From an uncultured Clostridia bacterium (GTDB lineage Bacteria; Bacillota; Clostridia; TANB77; CAG-508): a stretch of DNA of 28,229 nt. Positions 15,667-24,169 of the stretch are shown one piece after another. Made by a program: the position numbers and the translations under genes. Location of the stretch: the NCBI GenBank assembly GCA_947628395.1, contig CANQZP010000007.1:1-28229 (forward strand). The letters run 5' to 3'. Every line of letters starts with the position of its first letter. The first letter of the stretch is position 1. The notes under the pieces are model-generated. The model saw only the letters and a list, made by a program, of their open reading frames with translations, did not search any database and had not been told where the DNA came from.

Positions 15667-17739
15667 ATGTCAAACGACATGTTAAAAAACTTAATATTAA
15701 TAACATTAGGAGTATTTGCTGTAATAGTAGTAGCATTTCTAATATTAAATAAAAAATTAAAGAAAAATACAAAATACGTAGCATCTCTTACTGAAGGAAC
15801 AAAAGTAAAAAAACACTCAATGGAAATTACATATCAAAAATTATATGTAAAATTTGTTTCAATACCATTTTTAAGAAGATATGTATTAAAAGTTAGAAGA
15901 AGACTAGAAATAATAAACTTAGGAGACGAATACAGAACAAGAAGAGATACAGCTCAGATGATGCTTAAAGCTATAATTACAGTAATACCAATTACTTTAG
16001 CAATCATATTACTTACAAAATCAAATTTCTTATTACTAGCAACTTTACTTGTATTTGAGCTATTCTTTATAGAAACATTGTTATCAGGATATGTAGATAA
16101 AAAAGATAATGCACTTTTAAAACAACAAATAGATATGTTTGCAGAAATGCGACATGCATATCATGAATTTAATTTAGTAGAGGAAGCAGTTTATGAAGTA
16201 GCTCAAAATGATGAAGTAGAAGTATCAAGACAAGCTGAAAAAATATATGAAATACTAATATCAGATGATCCAGAAATGGAACTTGAAAAATATTATGATA
16301 TAGCTCCAAATAGTTATTTAAAAGAATTTGCAGGTATATCATATTTAACAAAAGAATTTGGTGATAGAACAGATAAAGATGGAGCATCACTATACTTAAA
16401 AAACTTAAATAATATTACTCAAGAGATGCAGATTGAAATATTAAAAAGAGATAAACTAGATTATGTATTTCAAAGTTTATCACTAATTGCTGCACTTCCA
16501 ATATTATTTATTCAACCAATAAAATCTTGGTGTTTAAGTCAGTTTTCTTTTACTAAAAGTTTCTATAATGGTAAATTAGGATTTATAGTACAGATATTAC
16601 TTGTTATACTAACAGTAATTTGTTATGTACTAGTAAGAAAATTAAAAGACAATGGTAGTGTAAATACAGAAAGAGATATGCAAAATCCTTGGGAACAAAA
16701 ATTATATAAAAAACCACCTATTAAAAAACTGATAAATATGATAGTTCCTAAAAAAGGAACTAAAGAATATAGATTAAAAATTAAACTTATGAAAGATTCA
16801 GCTACAAAGCTGAAGATGGAATGGCTCTATATTGATAGAGTAGTGTATGCGATTATAGGTTTTGTAATAGCCCTGTTTGTATTTAATCAATTACATAGGA
16901 TAACGCTGCAATACATCTATGAAGAGCCAGAAGCTGATTATGACTTAATTGGAGCTATGTCAGAAAAAGATGAACGAAAAGCTATGGAAAAACTTGAAGT
17001 ACATAATAAATATTTAGCAAAATATAAATCTAACAGAAAAATAACAGTAGAAGAAATTCAATCAGATATTGCTGAAGATGAATATTATAAAAGTGCTACA
17101 GAAGATGAATTAAAAGAAGAAGCTCAAAAAATATATGATAAACTAAAAGTAATTCAAAATGAATTTGTAAAATGGTTTGAATTATTAGGAGCATTTGCGA
17201 TAGCAGGAATAGCATATTTCGCACCAGTATGGTTACTTATGTTCCAAGCTAAAATGAGACAGTTAGAAATGGAAAATGAAGTAATGCAGTTCCAAACAAT
17301 AATCCTAATGCTTATGAAAATTGAAAGAGTAAATGTAGAAATGATTCTAGAATGGCTTGAAAGATATTCAAATATATTTAGAGACCCTATTTCAAAATGT
17401 GTTAATAACTTTGAAAGTGGAGCTTGGGAAGCTTTAGAGGAACTAAAAAATGATATAACATTTGCGCAATTAATTCGTATTGTTGAAGGACTTCAATCAG
17501 CAGTTGAAAAAATACCAATTAGAGAAGCTTTTGATGAGTTAGATACAGAAAGAGCATATTATCAGGAAAAAAGAAAAGAATCTAATGAAAGACTAATAAA
17601 GAGAAAAGCTTTAATTGGTAAAGTTATAGGATTTGCACCTATGGTATGCTTATTTGTTGGATATTTAATACTTCCACTATGTGTAATAGGACTATTAAGT
17701 ATGACAAATGCATTTAGTACAATGAGTACATCTATGTAA
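15667..17739 (+). CDS. TadB/TadC-like fused membrane platform protein
   Basis: A protein of 690 residues, about double a single TadB or TadC. It has hydrophobic segments near 9-27, 101-139, 271-285, 304-323, 392-408, 516-536 and 652-680. Two cytoplasmic GspF-like helical parts are visible: about 145-270 (DMFAEMRHAYHEF, then LVEEAVYEVAQ) and about 540-650 (VMQFQTIILMLMKIERVNVE). The two halves suggest a fusion of the tandem platform proteins that act with CpaF in Tad systems. The N-terminal half is more diverged than the C-terminal half. AAAGGAGGTG precedes the start with a gap. It lies directly before the pilin-like genes. Confidence 0.7.
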   Translation: MSNDMLKNLILITLGVFAVIVVAFLILNKKLKKNTKYVASLTEGTKVKKHSMEITYQKLYVKFVSIPFLRRYVLKVRRRLEIINLGDEYRTRRDTAQMMLKAIITVIPITLAIILLTKSNFLLLATLLVFELFFIETLLSGYVDKKDNALLKQQIDMFAEMRHAYHEFNLVEEAVYEVAQNDEVEVSRQAEKIYEILISDDPEMELEKYYDIAPNSYLKEFAGISYLTKEFGDRTDKDGASLYLKNLNNITQEMQIEILKRDKLDYVFQSLSLIAALPILFIQPIKSWCLSQFSFTKSFYNGKLGFIVQILLVILTVICYVLVRKLKDNGSVNTERDMQNPWEQKLYKKPPIKKLINMIVPKKGTKEYRLKIKLMKDSATKLKMEWLYIDRVVYAIIGFVIALFVFNQLHRITLQYIYEEPEADYDLIGAMSEKDERKAMEKLEVHNKYLAKYKSNRKITVEEIQSDIAEDEYYKSATEDELKEEAQKIYDKLKVIQNEFVKWFELLGAFAIAGIAYFAPVWLLMFQAKMRQLEMENEVMQFQTIILMLMKIERVNVEMILEWLERYSNIFRDPISKCVNNFESGAWEALEELKNDITFAQLIRIVEGLQSAVEKIPIREAFDELDTERAYYQEKRKESNERLIKRKALIGKVIGFAPMVCLFVGYLILPLCVIGLLSMTNAFSTMSTSM

Positions 17740-17761
17740 TATTAAAAAAAAGGAGTAAAAG

Positions 17762-18431
17762 ATGGAAAATACTTCAAAGGCATTGCTATTGGCGGCAAGT
17801 GTTTTACTTAGTGTATTGTTATTTAACTTATTTCTATATGTAAAAGATTCAATAAGTTTATTCCAAGATACTAAAGTAGCTAATAAGCTTATAGAAGAAA
17901 ACAAAGAATATAATGCTAAGTTTGAAGCATATAATAAATCTTTTATGTATGGAACAGATGTAATGTCTGTAGTAAATTTAGCTTATGATAATAATACAAG
18001 GTATTATGATACATATCCTGATGACGAACAATTAGCAAGTCCATATTATGTAGATATTAAAATTAGTATTAATGCTGAACAACCATTAGCTAAGACAGAA
18101 TATTATTACGTAAATGGAAATTTGGCTAGGTCTAGTGATACGCCAATTACAATACCTAGAGGTGAATTGAAATTATTTGGTGGTGCTAAGACATACGATA
18201 ATATGCTTACAGGCTCGGGCTCAGAAGAACTTAGAGAAATTATAACAACTACAACAAATGGACCTACTAGAGAGCGGAACAAAATCAGATTACACGTTAA
18301 TTTATAGTTGGGTAACTGATTTTAAAAGAAGAGCTTTTTCATGTACAAATGTAGAATATAACAGTGTGACTGGAAGAGTAAATAAAATGGAATTTGTTGA
18401 ACAGTCTTTAGATAATTATGATTATCGTTAA
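17762..18431 (+). pseudogene. Pilin-like membrane protein 1, frame broken by one base
   Basis: The start is MENTSKALLLAASVLLSVLL, a three-residue polar N-terminus and one membrane helix, followed by an outside domain. The first frame ends at 18307. Dropping one C of 18263-18264 restores a frame to TAA 18431 (222 residues). The recovered end, SCTNVEYNSVTGRVNKMEF, matches the end of the protein at 19014 (KCKKIEYHEKTGRIKKIVF). This paralogue match shows that the downstream sequence belongs to the gene. The break is a sequencing error, mutation or recoding. AAAAGGAG precedes the ATG. Subunit function is inferred from context and not from a named family. Confidence 0.75.
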
Positions 18432-18445
18432 TATGGAGTATAAAA

Positions 18446-19000
18446 ATGGAAAATGTTTCAAAATCATTAATATTAGCAGCAGCAGTATTAATATCAGTCC
18501 TTACATTAGCAGTAATTATAGCATTATTTAGGAATGGTGGAAATTTAGGAAATACTTATCAAAGTAGAAGAGAACAAGAAGCTATTAGTACTTACAATGA
18601 ACCATTTACTAAATTGGCTGCTATATCTGATACAGTTGATGATGCAGGAACTGTTACAAGAACAGGTAAAATAACGATATATGATGTTATATCTGCTATT
18701 AATTATGCAAAAGATATAAATCAAGAATATATAGATGAAGGATATGTGTATGATGCAAATGATAAAAATAGTGATTATATAAAAATTAATTTATATACTA
18801 GCTCTAATTGTACCACTTTAATAAGAAAAGATGAAGATGGAATACCTAATTGTGAAGATGTAGCTGGAAAAAATTTTACTCAGCTTATTTATCATAAATT
18901 AATTAAAGCATATTCTAAAGATACAGATATATGGGGAATTTCTATCGCAGGATACAATAGTGATGGTAAGATAAATGATGTAAAATTCTATTTAAAATAA
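18446..19000 (+). CDS. Pilin-like membrane protein 2
   Basis: A protein of 184 residues starting MENVSKSLILAAAVLISVLT, with one hydrophobic helix (about 8-28) and an outside part. It shares with protein 1 the N-terminus, a middle motif (YDVISAINYAKDIN against TDVMSVVNLAYDNN) and a C-terminal DGKINDVKF resembling TGRVNKMEF. No Gly-type prepilin cleavage site is seen ahead of the helix. I recognise no named family. It follows protein 1 by 14 bases. Confidence 0.7.
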   Translation: MENVSKSLILAAAVLISVLTLAVIIALFRNGGNLGNTYQSRREQEAISTYNEPFTKLAAISDTVDDAGTVTRTGKITIYDVISAINYAKDINQEYIDEGYVYDANDKNSDYIKINLYTSSNCTTLIRKDEDGIPNCEDVAGKNFTQLIYHKLIKAYSKDTDIWGISIAGYNSDGKINDVKFYLK

Positions 19001-19013
19001 TAAAGGAGTAGAC

Positions 19014-19454
19014 TTGAAAAAAAATATATTTTTTGTTATATTATTTTTAATTATTGTCGTATCAGTTATTTTATTAAATTATTTTGATAATATAAAAATA
19101 AAAAGAGAAATAATTAGTGAAAATTCTGAATATACTCAATATGAAAAAAATAATGTGAGAATAAATACTTTAATTACACTTATGAATAAAGCGATAGATA
19201 CTAATAGAAGAAATAATATAGAAACTGATGAAAAAGGTGAGTTTTTAGAAAATGATACAAATTCTATAAAAGTATATCTAGAAATTGAATCTAGAGACTC
19301 AGTTATACCTATGGAAGCCTTATTATTGTCTGATGTTTCAACTATAGATAAAGTAGATAAATTATTTTCAGATATGTTTTTTAAATGCAAAAAAATTGAA
19401 TATCATGAAAAAACAGGAAGAATAAAAAAGATTGTATTTAAAGCAATTGAATAA
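19014..19454 (+). CDS. Pilin-like membrane protein 3 (divergent N-terminus)
   Basis: A protein of 146 residues with a MKKNIFFVILFLIIVVSVIL N-terminal helix, where its neighbours have the MENxSK start. The rest matches the group: VRINTLITLMNKAIDTNRRN corresponds to the middle motif of proteins 1 and 2, and the C-terminus IEYHEKTGRIKKIVF is close to the recovered end of protein 1. It may use a signal-anchor instead of the pilin-like start, so it could be a minor or accessory subunit. The start is TTG 19014 after AAAGGAG. Confidence 0.65.
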   Translation: MKKNIFFVILFLIIVVSVILLNYFDNIKIKREIISENSEYTQYEKNNVRINTLITLMNKAIDTNRRNNIETDEKGEFLENDTNSIKVYLEIESRDSVIPMEALLLSDVSTIDKVDKLFSDMFFKCKKIEYHEKTGRIKKIVFKAIE

Positions 19455-19535
19455 TAAATAATTTTAGTCTTTAATATTGCCTAAAAAAGGCTTAAAATAA
19501 AAGAAAAAATTTTGATAAACTAAGGAGGAAAAAAA

Positions 19536-20018
19536 ATGGAGAATGCGTCAAAAGCGTTAATAATAGCAGGAGCTATATTAATATCAATATTATTAATAGC
19601 AGTATCAATGTACATATATAATTCATCACAAGATACAATATCAGCAGCAGGAAATTCAATGAACCAACAAGCAAAAGATGCTTATAATAGTAAATTTACA
19701 TCATATATGGGAAATGCAAAAAATGCAAATGATGTAAAAGCTTTAATAGATAATGTAATAAGTAGTAATAATGAAAATGTTGATCAAGCTGGTAAATTTG
19801 TTCAAATTAAAATTGAGGACTTTTCTTCTCCAGCACCTACAACTACTGGTAATGGTTATGGTGAAGCTGGAACAAGTAATAATACTGAAGATTATGTAAA
19901 TGAAGTTGCTAAAAATTTATCAACTTTAAAATCAAGAATAAATGGTAGTAGAAAATATAATGTAACTAATGATATGACAGCAGGAATTATAACTACTATA
20001 ACAATTACAGAAGTATAA
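19536..20018 (+). CDS. Pilin-like membrane protein 4, candidate main subunit
   Basis: A protein of 160 residues starting MENASKALIIAGAILISILL, with one hydrophobic helix and a Ser/Asn/Thr-rich outside region. It keeps a short form of the group's middle motif (NDVKALIDNVISSNNEN). It has the strongest ribosome binding site of the group (AAGGAGG), and a short GCCT/AGGC hairpin (19479-19491) lies in the 81-base gap before it, so it may be the most heavily translated subunit. That is an inference. No recognised family. Confidence 0.7.
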   Translation: MENASKALIIAGAILISILLIAVSMYIYNSSQDTISAAGNSMNQQAKDAYNSKFTSYMGNAKNANDVKALIDNVISSNNENVDQAGKFVQIKIEDFSSPAPTTTGNGYGEAGTSNNTEDYVNEVAKNLSTLKSRINGSRKYNVTNDMTAGIITTITITEV

Positions 20019-20070
20019 TATAATAATAGTAAATTGTGTAAAATAAATAGTAAAATTATTGGAGGATTAA

Positions 20071-20733
20071 ATGGAGAATATTTCTGAAGCTGTTTATATG
20101 GGTGGAGCAGCATTACTATTTATTGTAGCTTTTACAATAACACTTATGTTATTTGGACAAGCTAAAAATACAACAGATGCAGTTTTGGCTGCTGCTGATA
20201 AGTCAAGTTATTATCAGCAGATTCAACCTAATAAAACTGGTGTTACAAGAAAAGTTGGAATTGAAACTGTTATTCCAACTATATATAGATATTTTCAAGA
20301 GGGATTTACTGTAAGAATTTGTAAGAGAGATGGAAATGTTGAAAAAGAGCTTCAAGTATTTGATTCAACAATAGAAGGACGTATTGCAAATGACCCTAAC
20401 AATAATAGCGGTAGTAGGGATTTGGAAAAATATGTTGATACGTCATCAGCAGTTTATATGTATGGTGCGCCTTGGGGAAATGGTGATACTAATTATTCTA
20501 ATACGTTAAAAAGGATAAATGCTTATATATATGGTGAAGATATAACAATTGGTACATCTGAAATACAATATAAGTCAAAAAATAATTATTTAATGAATGA
20601 TGAAGATAAGACTTTTGAAGAATCTTATTTAGAATATAATACATCTGGAAGATACAAAGCAGATGGATTTGGAAATTGGTATTCAATTATAGATGGTGGT
20701 AAAAAGGTAATTGTTACATATACAGTACAATAA
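20071..20733 (+). CDS. Pilin-like membrane protein 5
   Basis: A protein of 220 residues starting MENISEAVYMGGAALLFIVA, so it shares the MENxS start and single helix, with SEA in place of SKA. The outside domain contains a GVTRKVGIETVIPTIYRYF segment and is Tyr/Asn-rich towards the end. It lacks the TGR-type C-terminal motif of proteins 1 and 3. ATTGGAGG precedes the ATG. No named family is recognised; its place in the locus implies a minor subunit. Confidence 0.65.
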   Translation: MENISEAVYMGGAALLFIVAFTITLMLFGQAKNTTDAVLAAADKSSYYQQIQPNKTGVTRKVGIETVIPTIYRYFQEGFTVRICKRDGNVEKELQVFDSTIEGRIANDPNNNSGSRDLEKYVDTSSAVYMYGAPWGNGDTNYSNTLKRINAYIYGEDITIGTSEIQYKSKNNYLMNDEDKTFEESYLEYNTSGRYKADGFGNWYSIIDGGKKVIVTYTVQ

Positions 20734-20768
20734 CCAACTATATAAAATAAAAAAATGGAGGAAGTAAT

Positions 20769-21284
20769 ATGGAACATGCTACAGAGGTAATATTTTTTGT
20801 ACTAATAATTACAGTAGTAGTATTAGTACCAATAGGAACTATAGCAGCTAGAAGTGACGATGTTGCTCAACAAGCAGCACAAGTTGCTGTATCTAATTTT
20901 GTTGATACAGTTAGTAATGAAGGACAAATTACAGAAGAGGCTTGGACAAAATTTCAAGAAGAATTACCAAAGACACATAGTTTTGAACCCAGTATAGTAT
21001 TAGAACCTATTGATGAGAATATAGGAAATAAATCTGCTTGGACTTCTAGTTCAGTAATTGGCGAAAATGAAAAATATTCAATTTATACGTCTCAAATATT
21101 AGATGATTTAGAGAAAAAAGGAGTAGTTCCTTGTAAAGCCGGAGATACAATATCTGTATCTGTAAAAAATACAGATACTACTATATACCAATCAGTAATT
21201 AATGTCCTTTATAAAGTATCTGGAAAAGGAACATCTGTTATAGGAGCTCAAGCAACAAGAACTATTAAATCAAATGGAAAATAA
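20769..21284 (+). CDS. Pilin-like membrane protein 6
   Basis: A protein of 171 residues with a short MEHATEV start, one helix (about 7-27), and a region AAQVAVSNFVDTVSNEGQIT followed by EEAWTKFQEEL. Regions like this, just outside the helix, occur in some Firmicutes Tad- or conjugation-associated small proteins, but I cannot name a family. The C-terminal half is strand-rich (DTISVSVKNTDTTIYQSVIN). GGAGG precedes the ATG. It ends ten bases before the large surface protein, so the two may be translationally linked. Confidence 0.6.
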   Translation: MEHATEVIFFVLIITVVVLVPIGTIAARSDDVAQQAAQVAVSNFVDTVSNEGQITEEAWTKFQEELPKTHSFEPSIVLEPIDENIGNKSAWTSSSVIGENEKYSIYTSQILDDLEKKGVVPCKAGDTISVSVKNTDTTIYQSVINVLYKVSGKGTSVIGAQATRTIKSNGK

Positions 21285-21294
21285 GAGGGTTTAA

Positions 21295-23577
21295 ATGAAT
21301 TATAAAAAAATGTCTATAATTTTTTTAATAATGATAATCCCAATATCAGTTGTATTATCAGAGTACGTACATAATCAGATAGATACACTTACATTACAGA
21401 CTCAATATAAGACTATGTTAGAGGATTCTACTTATGATGCAATTTTGGCATATGAGATGAATACTATGAGTGCAACTGTGGCTAAGGGAGAAGATAATAA
21501 AAGATATGTATTAGCGTCAGTTAATACATTTTTTAATAGTTTGGCGACTAATATGGGTGTTTCAGGTACTAATTCTATTGATTTAAGACTGTATGTACCA
21601 GCTATTTTGTTTACTAGTTATGATGGATATTATATTTATTCACCAACTAAAATGCCGAAAGTTGCTACTGATGATATAGGATTGGGCGCTACAGATGATA
21701 ATGGAAATATATATTATTTAAGAGAAGGAAATGACAGTACAGTTGTAAAAGATTCTTCTTCTGGTACTGTAGATACAAGCAAAGCTACAACGGATATGAG
21801 TAATGCTAAAATATCTTATGATTACATGTTAAAACCTTATATTTATTATAGTGCGAGCTATTCAGATTCTAATAAATATAACCTTGTTGTAAATTATTCT
21901 TTAGATAATCATATTACTGTATATGGACAGATAAAAGATGCTTCTGGAAAATTTCAGCCTTTTACAAAATCTGGATATTTGATAGATTATAATAGTATAA
22001 CAGACGTTATCAATAAGTTGAAAATTAAAAAAATAAAAAGAACGGGGTTTAATTCTTCAGGAAATCCTATACAAGTAGTTTCTGACGCCAATACTGAGTA
22101 TGTTGAAATAGATGGTGATACTGCATACAATTATATAAATGATTATAACTATACTGAAGCTCCTCCTACAGCTAATGCTAACAATTATTTTGGAACTCGT
22201 GATGGTCAATCTTATTCTTTTGATGTTGTGACAGGAAAAAGATATCAAACAGGAGATCAAATTATTGAGGATTCAGTAAATCAAGGATTTATTACAAGTT
22301 TAAAGTATAAAGGTCAAGAAATTACAGATAGTGATGCGTTAAAATATTATATAAAGGCATATTATTTTTCTAAGTGGATTGATGAGAATTTAGGTGGTAT
22401 AGTTAAAGCATCTGATATCAATGAAGAAATTGATAAAAATGCAATAGTACCTGATGATGGTGAAGATAATGGAATTAATGATCAAATAAAACTAAGTTTT
22501 ACGAGTGATGATAAGATTTTTGATATTTATGATAATAGCGATAATTTGATAAATAATCCTGATTCTGAAACTTCTATATTTACTAATCACAGAAAATCAG
22601 TAATCCAAAATTCTATATTATATAGTTTAAATTCAGCAATATCTACTTATAGTACAAATATGGATTTATTAACTGAAAATAGATTACCAATTTTTTCACA
22701 GAGTGATTGGGAAAAAATATTAGGCAATATAGGTATGACCGTATTTTTACAAGGAATACCTTGTGGAACAAAAACTTTTAATGATTATGCTATAGTTACT
22801 AGTGCAAATAATAATCAATTTATCAATAAAAATAATTTATATTTTACAAAGAGTATTGGTGGACCAGAGACTACTAGTTATAATGATTATCATAAGATAG
22901 ATTGTCCAGCAGTTGTTACAAGCTGGTTTGATACTATTGAAACAGCTAATCCAAGAGCAGATATTAGTGCACAATTTAAGTATGATGCTAGAGAAGTTGA
23001 AGTAAAAACTTATTCAGATGATGATGATTTTTGGTATAAAAAAGAAGATGGAAAGTATTATAAGGGTAATCCTGGCGGATTATTATACGAAGACAAAACA
23101 GCTGAAGTTAAAAATAATTTATATTATTATGATAAAGATAGTACCATTTATTATGACTCGGATTGGAATATTGTAAATGATTATACACTTATTGGAGGAA
23201 GCAGAGAAGCATTTGAAAAGAAATTGAAAGAAATAAAAGTATATGAGACTCAAGAAGTAATGACTGCTTATTTGTATGACCATAAAAACACTGGATGTTA
23301 TGAGTGTATAGTAAGTAATAACTATATACCTGTGGTAAAATTTGATGAAGATGGAGAGATGAGAAGAACAGGACTTGATACTGATGAAAAATTAGTTATG
23401 GAAATACCTGATGTTGGTGGAAATAAATGGGTATATGATGATGGAACTGAATATACAGGAACTGTAAGTAATCGAACATCTGACGATGAATTAAATAAAA
23501 GAAAAAAAGCTTGGTATACTTATATAGCTAAATATAGAAATAATCTTCATAATGCAAATACTTATGCTAATAGGTAG
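21295..23577 (+). CDS. Large membrane-anchored surface protein of the Tad-like locus
   Basis: A protein of 760 residues with one N-terminal hydrophobic segment (about 7-23) and a very long outside part. After the helix, a segment LTLQTQYKTMLEDSTYDAIL resembles the helical start of TadE/TadG-type pseudopilins. The remainder is Asn/Asp/Tyr-rich, with few Cys, and has no domain I recognise. No sortase motif or second anchor is seen at the C-terminus. As the last and largest gene of the locus, it is a candidate tip or adhesin subunit, which is inference. Only a weak ribosome binding site (GAGGG) precedes it. Confidence 0.65.
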   Translation: MNYKKMSIIFLIMIIPISVVLSEYVHNQIDTLTLQTQYKTMLEDSTYDAILAYEMNTMSATVAKGEDNKRYVLASVNTFFNSLATNMGVSGTNSIDLRLYVPAILFTSYDGYYIYSPTKMPKVATDDIGLGATDDNGNIYYLREGNDSTVVKDSSSGTVDTSKATTDMSNAKISYDYMLKPYIYYSASYSDSNKYNLVVNYSLDNHITVYGQIKDASGKFQPFTKSGYLIDYNSITDVINKLKIKKIKRTGFNSSGNPIQVVSDANTEYVEIDGDTAYNYINDYNYTEAPPTANANNYFGTRDGQSYSFDVVTGKRYQTGDQIIEDSVNQGFITSLKYKGQEITDSDALKYYIKAYYFSKWIDENLGGIVKASDINEEIDKNAIVPDDGEDNGINDQIKLSFTSDDKIFDIYDNSDNLINNPDSETSIFTNHRKSVIQNSILYSLNSAISTYSTNMDLLTENRLPIFSQSDWEKILGNIGMTVFLQGIPCGTKTFNDYAIVTSANNNQFINKNNLYFTKSIGGPETTSYNDYHKIDCPAVVTSWFDTIETANPRADISAQFKYDAREVEVKTYSDDDDFWYKKEDGKYYKGNPGGLLYEDKTAEVKNNLYYYDKDSTIYYDSDWNIVNDYTLIGGSREAFEKKLKEIKVYETQEVMTAYLYDHKNTGCYECIVSNNYIPVVKFDEDGEMRRTGLDTDEKLVMEIPDVGGNKWVYDDGTEYTGTVSNRTSDDELNKRKKAWYTYIAKYRNNLHNANTYANR

Positions 23578-23579
23578 TA

Positions 23580-23608
23580 TTGAAATATAAAGAAAAATAT
23601 GATATAAT
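23580..23608 (+). promoter_or_regulatory. Sigma-A promoter for the 89-residue protein gene
   Basis: TTGAAA (23580-23585), a 17-base spacer and TATAAT (23603-23608). It starts three bases after the stop of the large surface protein gene, so the next gene has its own transcript. Confidence 0.75.
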
Positions 23609-23656
23609 TTTTAAAGATACAGTTGTTATAGGTTTTTCTTCTAGGGGGGAATATTT

Positions 23657-23926
23657 ATGAAACCAAAGTACGAAATATCTGTGAATCCTGAAAACGAACG
23701 GGTAAAAATGTTGATTTTTTTAAAGAAAAAATCAAAAAGGTTACAGTTTGAAGAAGGAATAGTAGACTTTGATTCTATTAAGGTTACGCCCAATAATATT
23801 GTTGCATATCTTAATGGAAGCATGATAGTTTTCTCCTTAGCAGGAGAATTTATCGAAACTCTTAGCTATAAGGGTTCAAAAATAGTATCTTCTCAGGAAT
23901 CTTATGAAGATTATGATGAGGAATGA
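23657..23926 (+). CDS. Small protein of unknown function
   Basis: I do not recognise this soluble protein of 89 residues. It has a basic N-terminal half, with KKKSKR near residue 25, a strand-rich middle (SIKVTPNNIVAYLNGSMIVF) and a very acidic tail (ESYEDYDEE). AGGGGGG (23643-23648) precedes the ATG. It has its own promoter and a strong terminator, so it is an independent one-gene unit and not clearly part of the Tad-like locus. Confidence 0.65.
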   Translation: MKPKYEISVNPENERVKMLIFLKKKSKRLQFEEGIVDFDSIKVTPNNIVAYLNGSMIVFSLAGEFIETLSYKGSKIVSSQESYEDYDEE

Positions 23927-23930
23927 GGAA

Positions 23931-23963
23931 AAAATCTAGCTTAGTTTTAAGCTAGATTTTTTT
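23931..23963 (+). terminator. Strong intrinsic terminator
   Basis: A 13-bp perfect stem, AAAATCTAGCTTA (23931-23943) with TAAGCTAGATTTT (23948-23960), around a four-base loop, leading into T residues. It lies four bases after the stop codon. Confidence 0.92.
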
Positions 23964-24110
23964 ATTGTATAGGAAAAATCGACTTTTTTGGCTATAGCTT
24001 GCGGGGTTAGCAAGCGTAATAGACAAAAAAGAACAATAGACTTTCCTATACAACAAGGTTAAGTTACCTTGATTCGTCCGAGCGAAGCGAGTGACATGTG
24101 GCGAAGCCAC
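23964..24110 (+). repeat. Structured repeat, family B, copy 1
   Basis: A 147-bp element. It has a 12-bp terminal inverted repeat, TTGTATAGGAAA (23965-23976) with TTTCCTATACAA (24042-24053). Next come CAAGGT/ACCTTG pairing, GATTCGT, a short GC-rich hairpin with GCGAAGC, then ACATGTGG and a GTGGC/GCCAC hairpin. A copy in reverse orientation occurs at 26181-26325. No coding potential is seen. Confidence 0.75.
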
Positions 24111-24115
24111 TTTTC

Positions 24116-24152
24116 TTATATAATAGGAAAGTTCTACTTTCCTATTATATAA
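24116..24152. repeat. 17-bp perfect hairpin related to family B ends
   Basis: The left arm (24116-24132, ending ATAGGAAAGT) and right arm (24136-24152, starting ACTTTCCTAT) pair completely around TCT. Its core repeats the family B end, so it may be an internally deleted copy. Confidence 0.65.
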
Positions 24153-24169
24153 AAAAATAACATTGCACA

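Noticed and set aside
15419..15784. Minus-strand ORF across the cpaF/tadB junction
   Set aside because: It is antisense to two well-supported genes, Leu/Ile-rich from AT-rich complement, and has no start signal.
24116..24152. 17-bp hairpin as an intrinsic terminator
   Set aside because: It is followed by A residues on the plus strand and by no T run on the minus strand, and a better terminator already lies at 23931-23963.
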